A stretch of 64,000 nt of DNA, taken from NCBI GenBank assembly GCA_023458555.1, contig JAEWYS010000008.1, forward strand, positions 1-64,000, in the 5' to 3' direction. The position numbers and the translations under genes are program-made. This document shows, piece after piece, positions 15,938-24,246 of this stretch. Under the pieces are notes generated by a model that was given only the letters and a program-made list of their open reading frames with translations, had not been told where the DNA came from and ran no database searches. Position 1 is the stretch's first letter, and the number at the start of each line of letters is the position of its first letter. The stretch comes from Bacteroidota bacterium (lineage in GTDB: Bacteria > Bacteroidota > Bacteroidia > Cytophagales > Cytophagaceae).

Positions 15938-16996
15938 ATGGATCTTAATATAAAGTTATTATCGAAAATTTGTGAGATTCCGGGAGTGCCCGGCTATGAG
16001 CAGAAAATACGGAAATTTGTGTTTGATGCGGTTGAGCATCTGGTTGATGAGATAAGAGTTGATAATCTGGGCAATATTATTGCGTTGAAGAAGGGCAAAA
16101 ATAATCCGGATCAGAAAAAGATTATGGTATCTGCCCATATGGATGAAATCGGTTTTATTGTTACCCATATAGATGACAATGGTTTTGTCTGGTTTCATCC
16201 GTTAGGCGGCTTTGATCCGAAGACGCTTACTGCTCAGAGGGTGATTGTGCATGGTACTTCGGATCTTATCGGAGTTATGGGAAGTAAACCGATCCATGTG
16301 ATGTCTGCGGATGAGCGCAATAAGCCCGCTAAAATGGAAGATTTTTTCATTGATCTCGGAATGAAAAAGGAGGAAGTCGAGCGTTATGTTTCGGTGGGAG
16401 ATCCTGTATCCAGGGAGCGCTCTCTGGTTGAAATGGGCGACTGTGTCAATTGTAAGTCACTGGATAATCGTGTTTCTGTATTTATTCTGATCGAAACCCT
16501 GAAACAGCTGGAGGATATACCCTATGATTTGTATTCTGTGTTTTCCGTACAGGAAGAAGTAGGGCTTAGAGGAGCGAATGTAGCTACTCATCAGATTAAT
16601 CCTGATTTTGGCATTGCGCTGGATACTACAATTGCCTATGATGTACCCGGAGCTTCGGGAAAGGAAAAAATTACCTCACTGGGTAAAGGTGCCGCCATCA
16701 AAATAATGGATTCCTCTGCCATTGCTGATTATCGTATGGTGCAGTACCTGCGTAATCTGGCAGAAAAAAAAGAGATCAAATGGCAGACAGAAATTCTTAC
16801 GGCAGGAGGGACTGATACCGCTTCTATTCAGCGAATGGGTAAAAGCGGTGCTATCGCAGGTGCAATTTCTATTCCTACCAGACATATTCATCAGGTGATC
16901 GAAACATGCCATAAGGAAGATATCCAGAACTGTATCCGTCTTCTGACTGCTGCTCTGGAAGAACCTGACCGTTTTGACTGGAGCTGGAATCGCTAA
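15938..16996 (+). CDS. M42 family metallopeptidase (glutamyl/leucyl aminopeptidase type)
   Basis: A 352-residue cytosolic aminopeptidase of the M42 (PepA/FrvX/TET) family, which forms tetrahedral dodecamers in relatives. Metal-binding and catalytic motifs are VSAHMDEIGFIV near residue 68, CVNCKSLDNRVS, SVQEEVGLRGA with the catalytic Glu-Glu pair, and GIALDTTIAYD. PTRHIHQVIE near the C-terminus gives the last metal histidine. It stands between two strong terminators and is therefore monocistronic. Confidence 0.92.
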   Translation: MDLNIKLLSKICEIPGVPGYEQKIRKFVFDAVEHLVDEIRVDNLGNIIALKKGKNNPDQKKIMVSAHMDEIGFIVTHIDDNGFVWFHPLGGFDPKTLTAQRVIVHGTSDLIGVMGSKPIHVMSADERNKPAKMEDFFIDLGMKKEEVERYVSVGDPVSRERSLVEMGDCVNCKSLDNRVSVFILIETLKQLEDIPYDLYSVFSVQEEVGLRGANVATHQINPDFGIALDTTIAYDVPGASGKEKITSLGKGAAIKIMDSSAIADYRMVQYLRNLAEKKEIKWQTEILTAGGTDTASIQRMGKSGAIAGAISIPTRHIHQVIETCHKEDIQNCIRLLTAALEEPDRFDWSWNR

Positions 16997-17000
16997 GGTA

Positions 17001-17040
17001 ATAAGAAACCAGACATTGTGTGTCTGGTTTCTTATTTTTT
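17001..17040 (+). terminator. Strong intrinsic terminator after the M42 peptidase (may act both ways)
   Basis: Perfect 15-base arms (ATAAGAAACCAGACA / TGTCTGGTTTCTTAT) with a 5-base loop are followed by a run of Ts. The right arm contains the stop codon of the convergent TauE gene, so the stem probably stops transcription from both sides. Confidence 0.85.
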
Positions 17041-17811
17041 ATCCCAGAATGTCTTTATGGCAGTAATAATGAGTATAACTCCCAGGATCATCTGCAAAAT
17101 ATACCCGTTTATTCCGCCAAGAACTCTGCTTCCAACCAGCGCTCCTGCTATTGACCCTGTTGTCATAAGTAAAATAAATACTTTGTTGGTCTTAAGAATT
17201 GCAAATGCCTTGTCTTTCCGGTATTTGTACAATCCGATGATAATGGTAGGCAAGCTAATACACAGACTAATGCTTCCGGCAAGCTTAATATCCTGGGCGT
17301 AAAGAAGGATAAGGGTCGGAATAATCAGCTCACCTCCGGCTACTCCCAGCATACTGCTGAACATTCCGATAATGATTCCGGCTATGAAGCCGGCAAGAAT
17401 CCGGACAGGCGTGGATAATATGGGAGGTGCAAAATCAATGAGAGCATGCAGGATCATAAAAATACCTAAAGACATAAGAGAAATCCATACAAGAATAGTA
17501 AGAACGGGCGATGATACTTTTATGGCTATCCGCACACCTATCCAGGCGCCAATAGCAGAACCGGCAAGCAGATTGAGTATTGATTCATAATGCTGTATCA
17601 GTTCGCTGAAAGGTATTTCAGCATTTCTGAAAATCAGTGAAAGCAGGACGGTGAACATGCTAACCAGCAAATTAATAATGATTGCCTGAATCAATTCGAA
17701 ACGAAAGTAACCAACGAGCAGCGGAAGCCGGTATTCTGCACCACCAAGTCCCATCAAACCGCCAAGTATGCCGATTAGGGCTCCGGATAAAAATGCGTAA
17801 AGTTTTTTCAT
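17032..17811 (-). CDS. Sulfite exporter TauE/SafE family permease
   Basis: A 259-residue protein with about eight hydrophobic segments and two homologous halves. The first half begins SGALIGILGGLMGLGGAEYRLP and the second GFIAGIIIGMFSSMLGVAGGEL, matching the duplicated G-rich signature of the family. Members move sulfite, sulfoacetate or other sulfur-containing anions; the substrate here is unknown. It stands alone, convergent with the M42 peptidase. Confidence 0.88.
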   Translation of the reverse strand: MKKLYAFLSGALIGILGGLMGLGGAEYRLPLLVGYFRFELIQAIIINLLVSMFTVLLSLIFRNAEIPFSELIQHYESILNLLAGSAIGAWIGVRIAIKVSSPVLTILVWISLMSLGIFMILHALIDFAPPILSTPVRILAGFIAGIIIGMFSSMLGVAGGELIIPTLILLYAQDIKLAGSISLCISLPTIIIGLYKYRKDKAFAILKTNKVFILLMTTGSIAGALVGSRVLGGINGYILQMILGVILIITAIKTFWDKK

Positions 17812-17889
17812 AGCTTATCAGCAGGTGAAACCGGTGCGGATTGCTTATGTTTATCATTAAAAGGTGGTATGTATGGAAACGGCGTATAG

Positions 17890-18786
17890 TTAAAAAAGCC
17901 CTGTCTCACCGATAAGAATACGGGGAGACTTCACTTGAAGACTGGTTAGCTGATTCAGATAGTTAATAAAGTAAATGCAAAGCTCTGGTGTGAGGCTTTT
18001 GTCCGGAGTATGCATTAGAAAATATATCTGTTCCGCACCCGACTCGATCCAATGGCTGATACGAACAGCCCAGGCTCCCATTCTGCTGAAATCAGTGGGA
18101 TGGAGATTGTTTGCCACAAAGCGGATAAAAGCAGTTTTGTTTGTCAGCCGCTGATGTAAAACATCTCTTCGGCCTGCTACATCAGTGATATTGAAGGCAA
18201 ATTCTTTTTTATATAAAAAGTTGCTCAGGGTTTTTAATGCTTCTTTATGGCTAAACCAGCTTTCATGACGTAATTCTATAGCAAGATCCCGGATAGGACA
18301 GTTTTCAAGAAACTCAGTAAGTATGGGAAGATAACGTATTTCAAAAGCAGGCGGGAGCTGGAGGAAAGTAGTGCCGAGCTTGTCGCCAAAGAGAGAAATT
18401 CGCTGGCTGAACAGATATAACTCATCTTTGCACCGGTTTATGTTTCTGTTATGGCTGATGCTTTGGGGAATCTTCGGACAAAACTTAAAATCATCAGGAA
18501 CAGATTCTTTCCAGTGCAGGACAGTTTGCTCCTGCGGAATCCGGTAATGTGTGGTATTAAGCTCAATACAGTTAAACTGCTGACCATAATAACGTATAAA
18601 ATCCCTGTCGCGGGCTTTGGGAGGATAAATCTTGCCGGGAAATCCCGGATGACTCCAAACCGGAGCTCCCACATATATCCTGGGACCGGAATGCCTTTTG
18701 CCACCTAATATCCTGTTAATTCCGGGATGATCAGGCGGGAGTGAAAAATCAATATGGTCAATATTTGTCAGGCGTCCGAATTCCAT
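17890..18786 (-). CDS. DUF72 (YecE-like) family protein
   Basis: A 298-residue predicted TIM-barrel protein. Family marks are YVGAPVWSHPGFPGKIYPP at the N-terminus, FNCIELNTTHYRIP, SVPDDFKFCPKIPQSISHN, GTTFLQLPPAF and LAIELRHESWF. The molecular function of DUF72 proteins is not established. It starts at an ATG at 18786 and lies on the same strand as dprA, which is upstream of it. Confidence 0.88.
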   Translation of the reverse strand: MEFGRLTNIDHIDFSLPPDHPGINRILGGKRHSGPRIYVGAPVWSHPGFPGKIYPPKARDRDFIRYYGQQFNCIELNTTHYRIPQEQTVLHWKESVPDDFKFCPKIPQSISHNRNINRCKDELYLFSQRISLFGDKLGTTFLQLPPAFEIRYLPILTEFLENCPIRDLAIELRHESWFSHKEALKTLSNFLYKKEFAFNITDVAGRRDVLHQRLTNKTAFIRFVANNLHPTDFSRMGAWAVRISHWIESGAEQIYFLMHTPDKSLTPELCIYFINYLNQLTSLQVKSPRILIGETGLF

Positions 18787-18866
18787 GATTCCGGTATAAG
18801 AACAGCTACAAAGGGCAGCAGGGTAAAGGTAAGAAGTTTTACCATTGCATGCTTGTGTATTAAGCG

Positions 18867-18915
18867 ACTTATGCCAGCTTATGCCAGCTTATACCAGCTT
18901 ATACCAGCTTATACC
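18867..18915. repeat. 10-bp tandem repeat across the dprA stop codon
   Basis: The unit ATRCCAGCTT occurs four times exactly in register (18871-18910) with partial copies on both sides. On the minus strand the units read TATAAGCTGG, so the last codons of dprA (Tyr-Lys-Leu-Val-stop) are themselves the first unit and the rest lie just past the stop. Slipped-strand expansion of the natural gene end is the simplest origin. Confidence 0.85.
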
Positions 18916-20002
18916 GCTTCCCCGGCATACTTTTCAGAATACCTTTAAATTCCATTTCAAGTAATATGGAGGCTAATACTGATATTGGCAAATTGCTTCT
19001 CCAGCTCAGCTCGTCAATCTGCAGCGTTACATTGTTGGAAAGGAGCGTATAGATCGGCAATTCTTTTTCTGTGAGATCGATAATGGTAACAGCAGGCTGA
19101 GCCGTCTCTTTTTTGCTGCTCAGTGACCAGCGCATCAGATCAGCAAGTGTGTCGATATCTGTGAATATGTGTGCTTTATGCTGTTGTATCAGACGATTAC
19201 ATCCCTCTGAATATTTTTCTCCTACATTGCCGGGCAGAGCAAATACTTCACGGTTATAATCATTAGCCATTTCTGCGGTAATGAGCGCGCCGCCTTTCTT
19301 TGCAGCTTCTATTACGATCAATACATCGCAGAGCCCGGCTATAATTCTGTTTCTGGCAGGAAAGCCGGAAGGAAGTATTTTTTTGCCAAAAGGGCATTCA
19401 GTAAGTATGCCGCCGTTTTCTTCCATAGTTCCCGCTATATTTTTATGGACAGCAGGGTAGACAATGTCAGGTCCCGTTGCCATGCAGCCGATTGTTGGCA
19501 AATGATTACGAATGGCAGCCTTATGCGCTGCAATATCAATTCCATATGCCAGTCCGCTCACAATTGTTGGTCTGTATGGGCTTAGCTGCTCAATAATCCG
19601 GTCTACAGATTGTTTGCCATATTCAGAAGCATTGCGGGTACCGACAATGGCTATTGATTTCAGCGGATTCAGCTGAATATTGCCCCGGTAATAGATAATT
19701 GCAGGTGCATCATTGATATTTTTCAGCCGTTCGGGATATTCCTGGTCGGTATAAAAGCAGATTTTCGTTCCGGTTTTTTCTGCCAGCATCAGCTGCTTTT
19801 CAGCATCCTTCAGCAGATGACGGTTCTGCATGATCGTCTCAGCGAGTTTATCTCCGATCCCGGGAATTTTTTTTAGTTTTCCTTTGGGAGTAGTGAAGAC
19901 TTTTTCTGCCGATCCGCAATAGCTGACAAGCATCTTGGTAAGTCCGGCGCCAATGCCCGGAAAAAGGCCTAAGGCGACCTCATATAATTTGCTGGAATTC
20001 AT
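18899..20002 (-). CDS. dprA: DNA-processing protein DprA
   Basis: This 367-residue protein loads RecA onto incoming single-stranded DNA during natural transformation. It has an N-terminal helix-hairpin-helix region (LFPGIGAGLTKMLVSYCG, GKLKKIPGIGDKLAETIM). The Rossmann-like core holds SIAIVGTRNASEYGKQ, VSGLAYGIDIAAHKAA and PARNRIIAGLCDVLIVIEA. A C-terminal winged helix (about 305-367) completes the standard architecture. The stop codon lies inside a 10-bp tandem repeat. No other competence gene is in the window. Confidence 0.94.
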   Translation of the reverse strand: MNSSKLYEVALGLFPGIGAGLTKMLVSYCGSAEKVFTTPKGKLKKIPGIGDKLAETIMQNRHLLKDAEKQLMLAEKTGTKICFYTDQEYPERLKNINDAPAIIYYRGNIQLNPLKSIAIVGTRNASEYGKQSVDRIIEQLSPYRPTIVSGLAYGIDIAAHKAAIRNHLPTIGCMATGPDIVYPAVHKNIAGTMEENGGILTECPFGKKILPSGFPARNRIIAGLCDVLIVIEAAKKGGALITAEMANDYNREVFALPGNVGEKYSEGCNRLIQQHKAHIFTDIDTLADLMRWSLSSKKETAQPAVTIIDLTEKELPIYTLLSNNVTLQIDELSWRSNLPISVLASILLEMEFKGILKSMPGKRYKLV

Positions 20003-20102
20003 AGTGGTTTAAAAAACAGCCAATTTATTCTTTCCTGTGAATAATATCAAATTGGAGCGCTGAACTTTTTGCCGGTAATGAACCACAATAAAAGATGTTT
20101 TT

Positions 20103-20110
20103 TAACTTTG
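20103..20110 (+). promoter_or_regulatory. Candidate -7 element upstream of the C45 hydrolase
   Basis: TAACTTTG fits TAnnTTTG, 15 bases before the ATG at 20126, so the leader would be very short. The -33 region is not convincing. Confidence 0.4.
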
Positions 20111-20125
20111 TAGTTCATATCAATT

Positions 20126-21793
20126 ATGAAAAAGCGATATAAAATACTACTTTCCCTGGCGGCTCTTCTGCTGGTGTTTATAGTTTATTTCATGTATGTG
20201 ATACATGTTCCCGAACCGGATATAGATGAGACATTTTATGAAAAAGTAGTAATTGATGAGCCTTCCCGGGGTTTTTACAGGTATGGCAACAACTGGTTCA
20301 GGAAAAGCGAATCGGGACTTTATGAGCTGTATGTAGAAGGCAGCCCTTACGAAAGAGGAGTAATCAACGGTAAGCTGAGCAGACAGCTGGTAATTAATCA
20401 GGAGCGGCATTTTACCGATAAAATCTCTGAAATGATTCCTTCCAGAGTATATGTGAACTTTTTAAAGTACTTTGTAGCATGGTTTAATCGTGATCTGGAC
20501 GAAAACATACCGGAAGAGTACATGCAGGAGATATATGGTGTTTCGCGCTCTGCTTCGGATGAGTTTTCATTTATAGGCCCCGGATATTATCGTATGCTGA
20601 ACTATCACGCTGCTCATGATATCGGACATTTTCTTCAGGAGCTGCATATGGTAGGCTGTACGTCATTTGCAAGCCGGGACGGAGACAAAACTGATTCCTT
20701 ACTGATTGTAGGCAGAAACTTTGATTTTTTTGTGGGAGATAAATTTGCAGAGGAAAAAATTATTGCTTTTATAAATCCTGATCAGGGGCATAAGTTTATG
20801 ATGGTTACCTGGGGCGGAATGATCGGATCGGTTTCGGGCATGAACGAAACCGGACTTACTGTGACCATCAATGCTGCCAGCGGTCCCATGCCTTTCAATA
20901 CTGCCACGCCTATTTCAATCGTAGCGAGAGAGGTATTGCAGTATGCGTCAACAATTGATGAGGCCTATGCCATTATTGATAAGCGCAGGACATTTGTAGG
21001 ACAGTCCTTCCTGATTGCTTCGGCTACTGATAACAAAGCCGTAGTGATTGAGAAGACAGTCAGTGAAACAGCCCTGTTTGATCCGGATACAACTACGGTG
21101 TATTGTGCCAATCATTACCAGAGCGATCGTCTGAAAAATGCGGAATCCAATATTATTCATCAGGATGAAACGAGCACGCTCTACCGATATAGAAGAATAG
21201 AGCATCTTGTCACGGAAGCAGAAAAGCTGACACCTGCAAAAGTAGCTGAAATTCTTAGAGACAGGAAAGGGCCAGACGGAGAGGAAATCGGTCTGGGCAA
21301 TGAACGCGCGCTTAATCAGCTGCAAGGACATCACAGCATTATCTTTAAGCCTGAGAAACGGCTTGTCTGGGTTTCAACTGCTCCCTGGCAGCTTGGTGAA
21401 TATGTGTGTTATGACTTGAATGCTGTATTCGCAGGACCCGCAGGTATGACTGAAGACAGAGAAATAAATGTAGATTCACTGACGATACAGGAAGACCCGT
21501 TTATAAATACGGAAGCCTTTCGCCGGTATCTTGTATTTCGTGAGCTGAGACCTGAACTGGAATACAGCATACGCAAGGGCATTAAAAATGACACGCTGCC
21601 TGTTGCAATTGTCGGATCTAATCCTGAATATTATCTTGTGTACGAACTGGCCGGGGATTACTATAACGCACAGAAACGTTATTCCGAAGCCAGGGATTAT
21701 TATGACAAGGCTTTGCTAAAATCTATTCCGTGGAAGGCAGATTCAGTGAGCATTGTTAAAAAAAGAGAAAAAGTAAGTTCCCATTTAAATTAG
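20126..21793 (+). CDS. C45-type Ntn-hydrolase/acyltransferase, membrane-anchored
   Basis: A 555-residue protein. Residues 7-27 are one strong hydrophobic segment preceded by KKR, a membrane anchor or uncleaved signal. Residues about 65-100 (YVEGSPYERGVINGKL) match the entry to acyl-CoA:6-aminopenicillanate acyltransferase-like proteins. C178, in MVGCTSFASRD, is the predicted autoproteolysis point and N-terminal nucleophile. The GRNFDFFVGD and WGGMIGSVSGMNETGL segments also fit the Ntn fold. The C-terminal part has a short TPR-like helix pair. It is followed after 5 bases by acpS and then a CoA-ligase-like gene, which suggests a role in acyl transfer or hydrolysis for the pigment locus. Substrate is unknown. 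Confidence 0.75.
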   Translation: MKKRYKILLSLAALLLVFIVYFMYVIHVPEPDIDETFYEKVVIDEPSRGFYRYGNNWFRKSESGLYELYVEGSPYERGVINGKLSRQLVINQERHFTDKISEMIPSRVYVNFLKYFVAWFNRDLDENIPEEYMQEIYGVSRSASDEFSFIGPGYYRMLNYHAAHDIGHFLQELHMVGCTSFASRDGDKTDSLLIVGRNFDFFVGDKFAEEKIIAFINPDQGHKFMMVTWGGMIGSVSGMNETGLTVTINAASGPMPFNTATPISIVAREVLQYASTIDEAYAIIDKRRTFVGQSFLIASATDNKAVVIEKTVSETALFDPDTTTVYCANHYQSDRLKNAESNIIHQDETSTLYRYRRIEHLVTEAEKLTPAKVAEILRDRKGPDGEEIGLGNERALNQLQGHHSIIFKPEKRLVWVSTAPWQLGEYVCYDLNAVFAGPAGMTEDREINVDSLTIQEDPFINTEAFRRYLVFRELRPELEYSIRKGIKNDTLPVAIVGSNPEYYLVYELAGDYYNAQKRYSEARDYYDKALLKSIPWKADSVSIVKKREKVSSHLN

Positions 21794-21798
21794 ACGCA

Positions 21799-22173
21799 TT
21801 GATTTTTGGAATAGGAACAGATATTATCGAAGTAGAGCGTATTGACCGGCTTATTGGTAATGGAGATGCTTTTCGTAACAAGGTATTTACGGAGAGTGAA
21901 ATCGAGTATTGTGAACGCAGCAAGAATAAAACGGAAAGGTATGCAGCGCGTTTTGCGGCTAAAGAAGCGCTCTTCAAGGCAATGGGAACAGGATGCAGGG
22001 GCGAAATGAATTTCAGAAATATTGAAGTGTTCAGTGATGAACTGGGCAAGCCCATGATCCGGACTTTCGGAGCAGTGGATGAATTTTTGAAACAGAATAA
22101 AATTGAATCGATACATTTGTCCATGAGTCATTTGAAGGCAATGGCCATGGCTACTGTACTTTTGGAAAAATAA
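21799..22173 (+). CDS. acpS: Holo-ACP synthase AcpS
   Basis: This 124-residue phosphopantetheinyl transferase activates acyl carrier proteins. The N-terminal GIGTDIIEVERIDRLI, the metal-binding ARFAAKEALFKAMG and the late SMSHLKAMAMATVLLE segments are all in place. The only start that fits is a TTG at 21799, directly in front of IFGIGTD. It lies 5 bases after the C45 gene and 5 bases before the ligase, so the three genes form an operon. Its likely clients are the carrier proteins at 31737 and 41321 as well as housekeeping AcpP. Confidence 0.93.
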   Translation: MIFGIGTDIIEVERIDRLIGNGDAFRNKVFTESEIEYCERSKNKTERYAARFAAKEALFKAMGTGCRGEMNFRNIEVFSDELGKPMIRTFGAVDEFLKQNKIESIHLSMSHLKAMAMATVLLEK

Positions 22174-22178
22174 GAACT

Positions 22179-23498
22179 ATGGCTTTGAATGAAGGGGAAC
22201 AGGGAGTGTATGGGGATATTGAATATGCCTCACAGGCTGAAATAAAAACATTTCAGGAAAAGAAGCTTGCCGGCCTTTTACTTTTTTTAAAAGAAAAATC
22301 ACCTTATTATCAGCAGCTTTTTCGGGAGCATGCCATTGATATTGCTTCAATAACCAGGCTTGAGGATCTGGTACGTATTCCGGTCACCACAAAAGATATG
22401 ATTCAGCAGGCCAACGACCGGTTTGTATGTGTTGAGCGGGAAAAAATTATTGACTATGTGACAACTTCCGGCACCCTTGGTGATCCGGTCATTTTTCCGC
22501 TTACTGATCCTGATCTGGACCGGCTTGCGCACAATGAATACCTTTCGCTGAAATGTACGCAGCAACCGGGACAACATGAGCTATATCAGCTAACCACTAC
22601 GCTGGACCGGAGATTCATGGCTGGTATGGCCTATTTTCTGGGAGCCAGAAAGCTGGGCTCTGGTATTGTTCGGGTAGGTCCCGGCATACCCGAGCTGCAA
22701 TGGGATACAATTTTTAAGGTTAGACCTACAGCCCTGATAGCAGTACCTTCTTTTTTGCTGGCTATGATTGATTATGCTGAAAAGAATGGTATCGATTACC
22801 TGAATTCTCCGGTAAAAAAGGCTATTTGTATCGGAGAGGCAATACGGAATCCGGATTTTTCACTGAATACCCTGGGCAAAAAAATCACGGATCGCTGGCC
22901 TGTTACTTTATACTCAACATATGCTTCTACGGAAATGGTGTCTGCCTTTACAGAATGCAGTGCCGGAATGGGGGGACATCATCAGCCTGAACTTATTATT
23001 ACGGAGTTTCTGGATGATAATGATATGCCTGTGGACCCCGGTATGTCTGGTGAGCTGACTATAACAACACTTAGTCTGGAAGGAATGCCGCTGCTTCGTT
23101 TTAAGACGGGTGATATATGTACGCCGCATTATGAGCCTTGCAGCTGCGGCAGGCAAACCATGCGGCTCGGGCCGATAATCGGCCGCAAAAAGCAGATGAT
23201 CAAGTATCGTGGTACTACGCTTTACCCACCTGCACTGTATGATATTCTGGACAATACCCCGGAAATTATAAATTATGTGGTGGAAGTTTTTTCCAATGCA
23301 ATTGGTACCGATGAAATATTGATAAAGGTGGGAGCAAAAGAAGGGGCTGAAAAATTCGAAAAGCATATCAAGGATCATTTCAGAGCTAAATTAAGGGTAG
23401 CGCCCGGAGTGCAGTTTTGTACACCGGAAGAAATCCGGCGTCAGCAATTTCCTGAAATGAGCCGCAAAGCCATAAAGTTTTTTGATCATAGAGTATAA
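22179..23498 (+). CDS. Adenylate-forming ligase, phenylacetate-CoA ligase family
   Basis: A 439-residue member of the ANL superfamily, PaaK branch, which makes acyl-AMP and then transfers the acyl group to CoA or a carrier. The P-loop-like motif is TTSGTLGDPVIFPLTD; YSTYASTEM and LLRFKTGDIC follow with the adenylate-binding acid. A zinc-like cysteine cluster is visible as CTPHYEPCSCG, and the C-terminal lid starts RLGPIIGRKKQMIKYRGTTL. In context I infer that it activates 4-coumarate from the ammonia-lyase at 28146, but phenylacetate or other aryl acids are possible. Confidence 0.85.
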   Translation: MALNEGEQGVYGDIEYASQAEIKTFQEKKLAGLLLFLKEKSPYYQQLFREHAIDIASITRLEDLVRIPVTTKDMIQQANDRFVCVEREKIIDYVTTSGTLGDPVIFPLTDPDLDRLAHNEYLSLKCTQQPGQHELYQLTTTLDRRFMAGMAYFLGARKLGSGIVRVGPGIPELQWDTIFKVRPTALIAVPSFLLAMIDYAEKNGIDYLNSPVKKAICIGEAIRNPDFSLNTLGKKITDRWPVTLYSTYASTEMVSAFTECSAGMGGHHQPELIITEFLDDNDMPVDPGMSGELTITTLSLEGMPLLRFKTGDICTPHYEPCSCGRQTMRLGPIIGRKKQMIKYRGTTLYPPALYDILDNTPEIINYVVEVFSNAIGTDEILIKVGAKEGAEKFEKHIKDHFRAKLRVAPGVQFCTPEEIRRQQFPEMSRKAIKFFDHRV

Positions 23499-23506
23499 AG
23501 GAATGT

Positions 23507-23527
23507 ACTGTCTCGCGGACAGTTTTT
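23507..23527 (+). terminator. Intrinsic terminator after the C45-acpS-ligase operon
   Basis: A 6-base stem (ACTGTC / GACAGT) with a 5-base loop is followed by a short T-run, 9 bases past the ligase stop. It separates the operon from the following secreted-protein gene. Confidence 0.65.
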
Positions 23528-23592
23528 ATAAATTATTTCAATCTTTGTGGTAAATTGACCCTGATAATAAAATATCTAATAATAAAAATCGA

Positions 23593-24246
23593 ATGTATAT
23601 GAGAAAGTTCTGGCTAATTGTTTCTTCGATATTTATGGCCGCAAATCTTATGGCTCAGTCTGCAAATGAAGCTTTACTTGCCAGGGAGATTACCTGGTAT
23701 GGTATCGATTATTCCCGTGTAAAGCTGATAGGAGAGTTTAGTCAGTTTGGCGATGCAGGAGTTAAATCCGAATCTGAAATCCGTGACAAGTATTTCCCGG
23801 CATGGAATGAGCTTGTGCTGAAAGAGGCAAATAAATATGATATAAAATCTGCTTTCAGAAAAAATCATGTGATTTATGATCTTGATGCAGTCAATCTTCG
23901 CAACAGCAGGGTAAATCCGGGGCATTTGATTTCATTGTCTGATAATGATCAGAATAACCTGGACGAAGATGCAATTCAGGCAATCGTCTCAGAGTACCCG
24001 GCTTCCGGCAAAGGTTATGGATTGGTTTTTATAGCAAAAAGCCTTGATAAACGCAGAGAAATGGGTAGCTATCACGTAGTTTTGTTTGATAAGGAAAGCA
24101 GAAAAGTAGTCTTTAATAAAATACTTACCGGCAAAGCAGCAGGTTTTGGAATCAGAAACTACTGGGCCAGGTCGTATTATGAAGTATTGGAGCAGAGTAA
24201 GGCGAATTATAAAAAATGGCTGAAAGAAACTGCGGCTAAAAATTAA
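23593..24246 (+). CDS. Secreted protein of unknown function
   Basis: A 217-residue protein (215 if the second ATG at 23599 is used) with an N-terminal signal peptide (FWLIVSSIFMAANLMAQ). The mature part is mixed alpha/beta, with ITWYGIDYSRVKLIGEF and GYGLVFIAKSLDKRREMGSYHVVLFD as the most distinctive segments. I recognise no enzymatic motif. Its end overlaps the convergent DUF5686 gene by 11 bases. It is probably periplasmic; a link to the pigment locus cannot be shown. Confidence 0.8.
   Translation: MYMRKFWLIVSSIFMAANLMAQSANEALLAREITWYGIDYSRVKLIGEFSQFGDAGVKSESEIRDKYFPAWNELVLKEANKYDIKSAFRKNHVIYDLDAVNLRNSRVNPGHLISLSDNDQNNLDEDAIQAIVSEYPASGKGYGLVFIAKSLDKRREMGSYHVVLFDKESRKVVFNKILTGKAAGFGIRNYWARSYYEVLEQSKANYKKWLKETAAKN

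Noticed and set aside
18867..18915. Short regular repeats that could suggest a CRISPR or a phase-variable locus
   Set aside because: The unit is 10 bp with no spacers, no cas gene is near, and the array lies after the dprA stop, so it cannot switch the reading frame.
20126..23498. A separate penicillin-type biosynthetic cluster (C45 acyltransferase plus CoA ligase)
   Set aside because: No peptide synthetase or isopenicillin N synthase is present; proximity to the pigment locus explains acpS and the ligase better.
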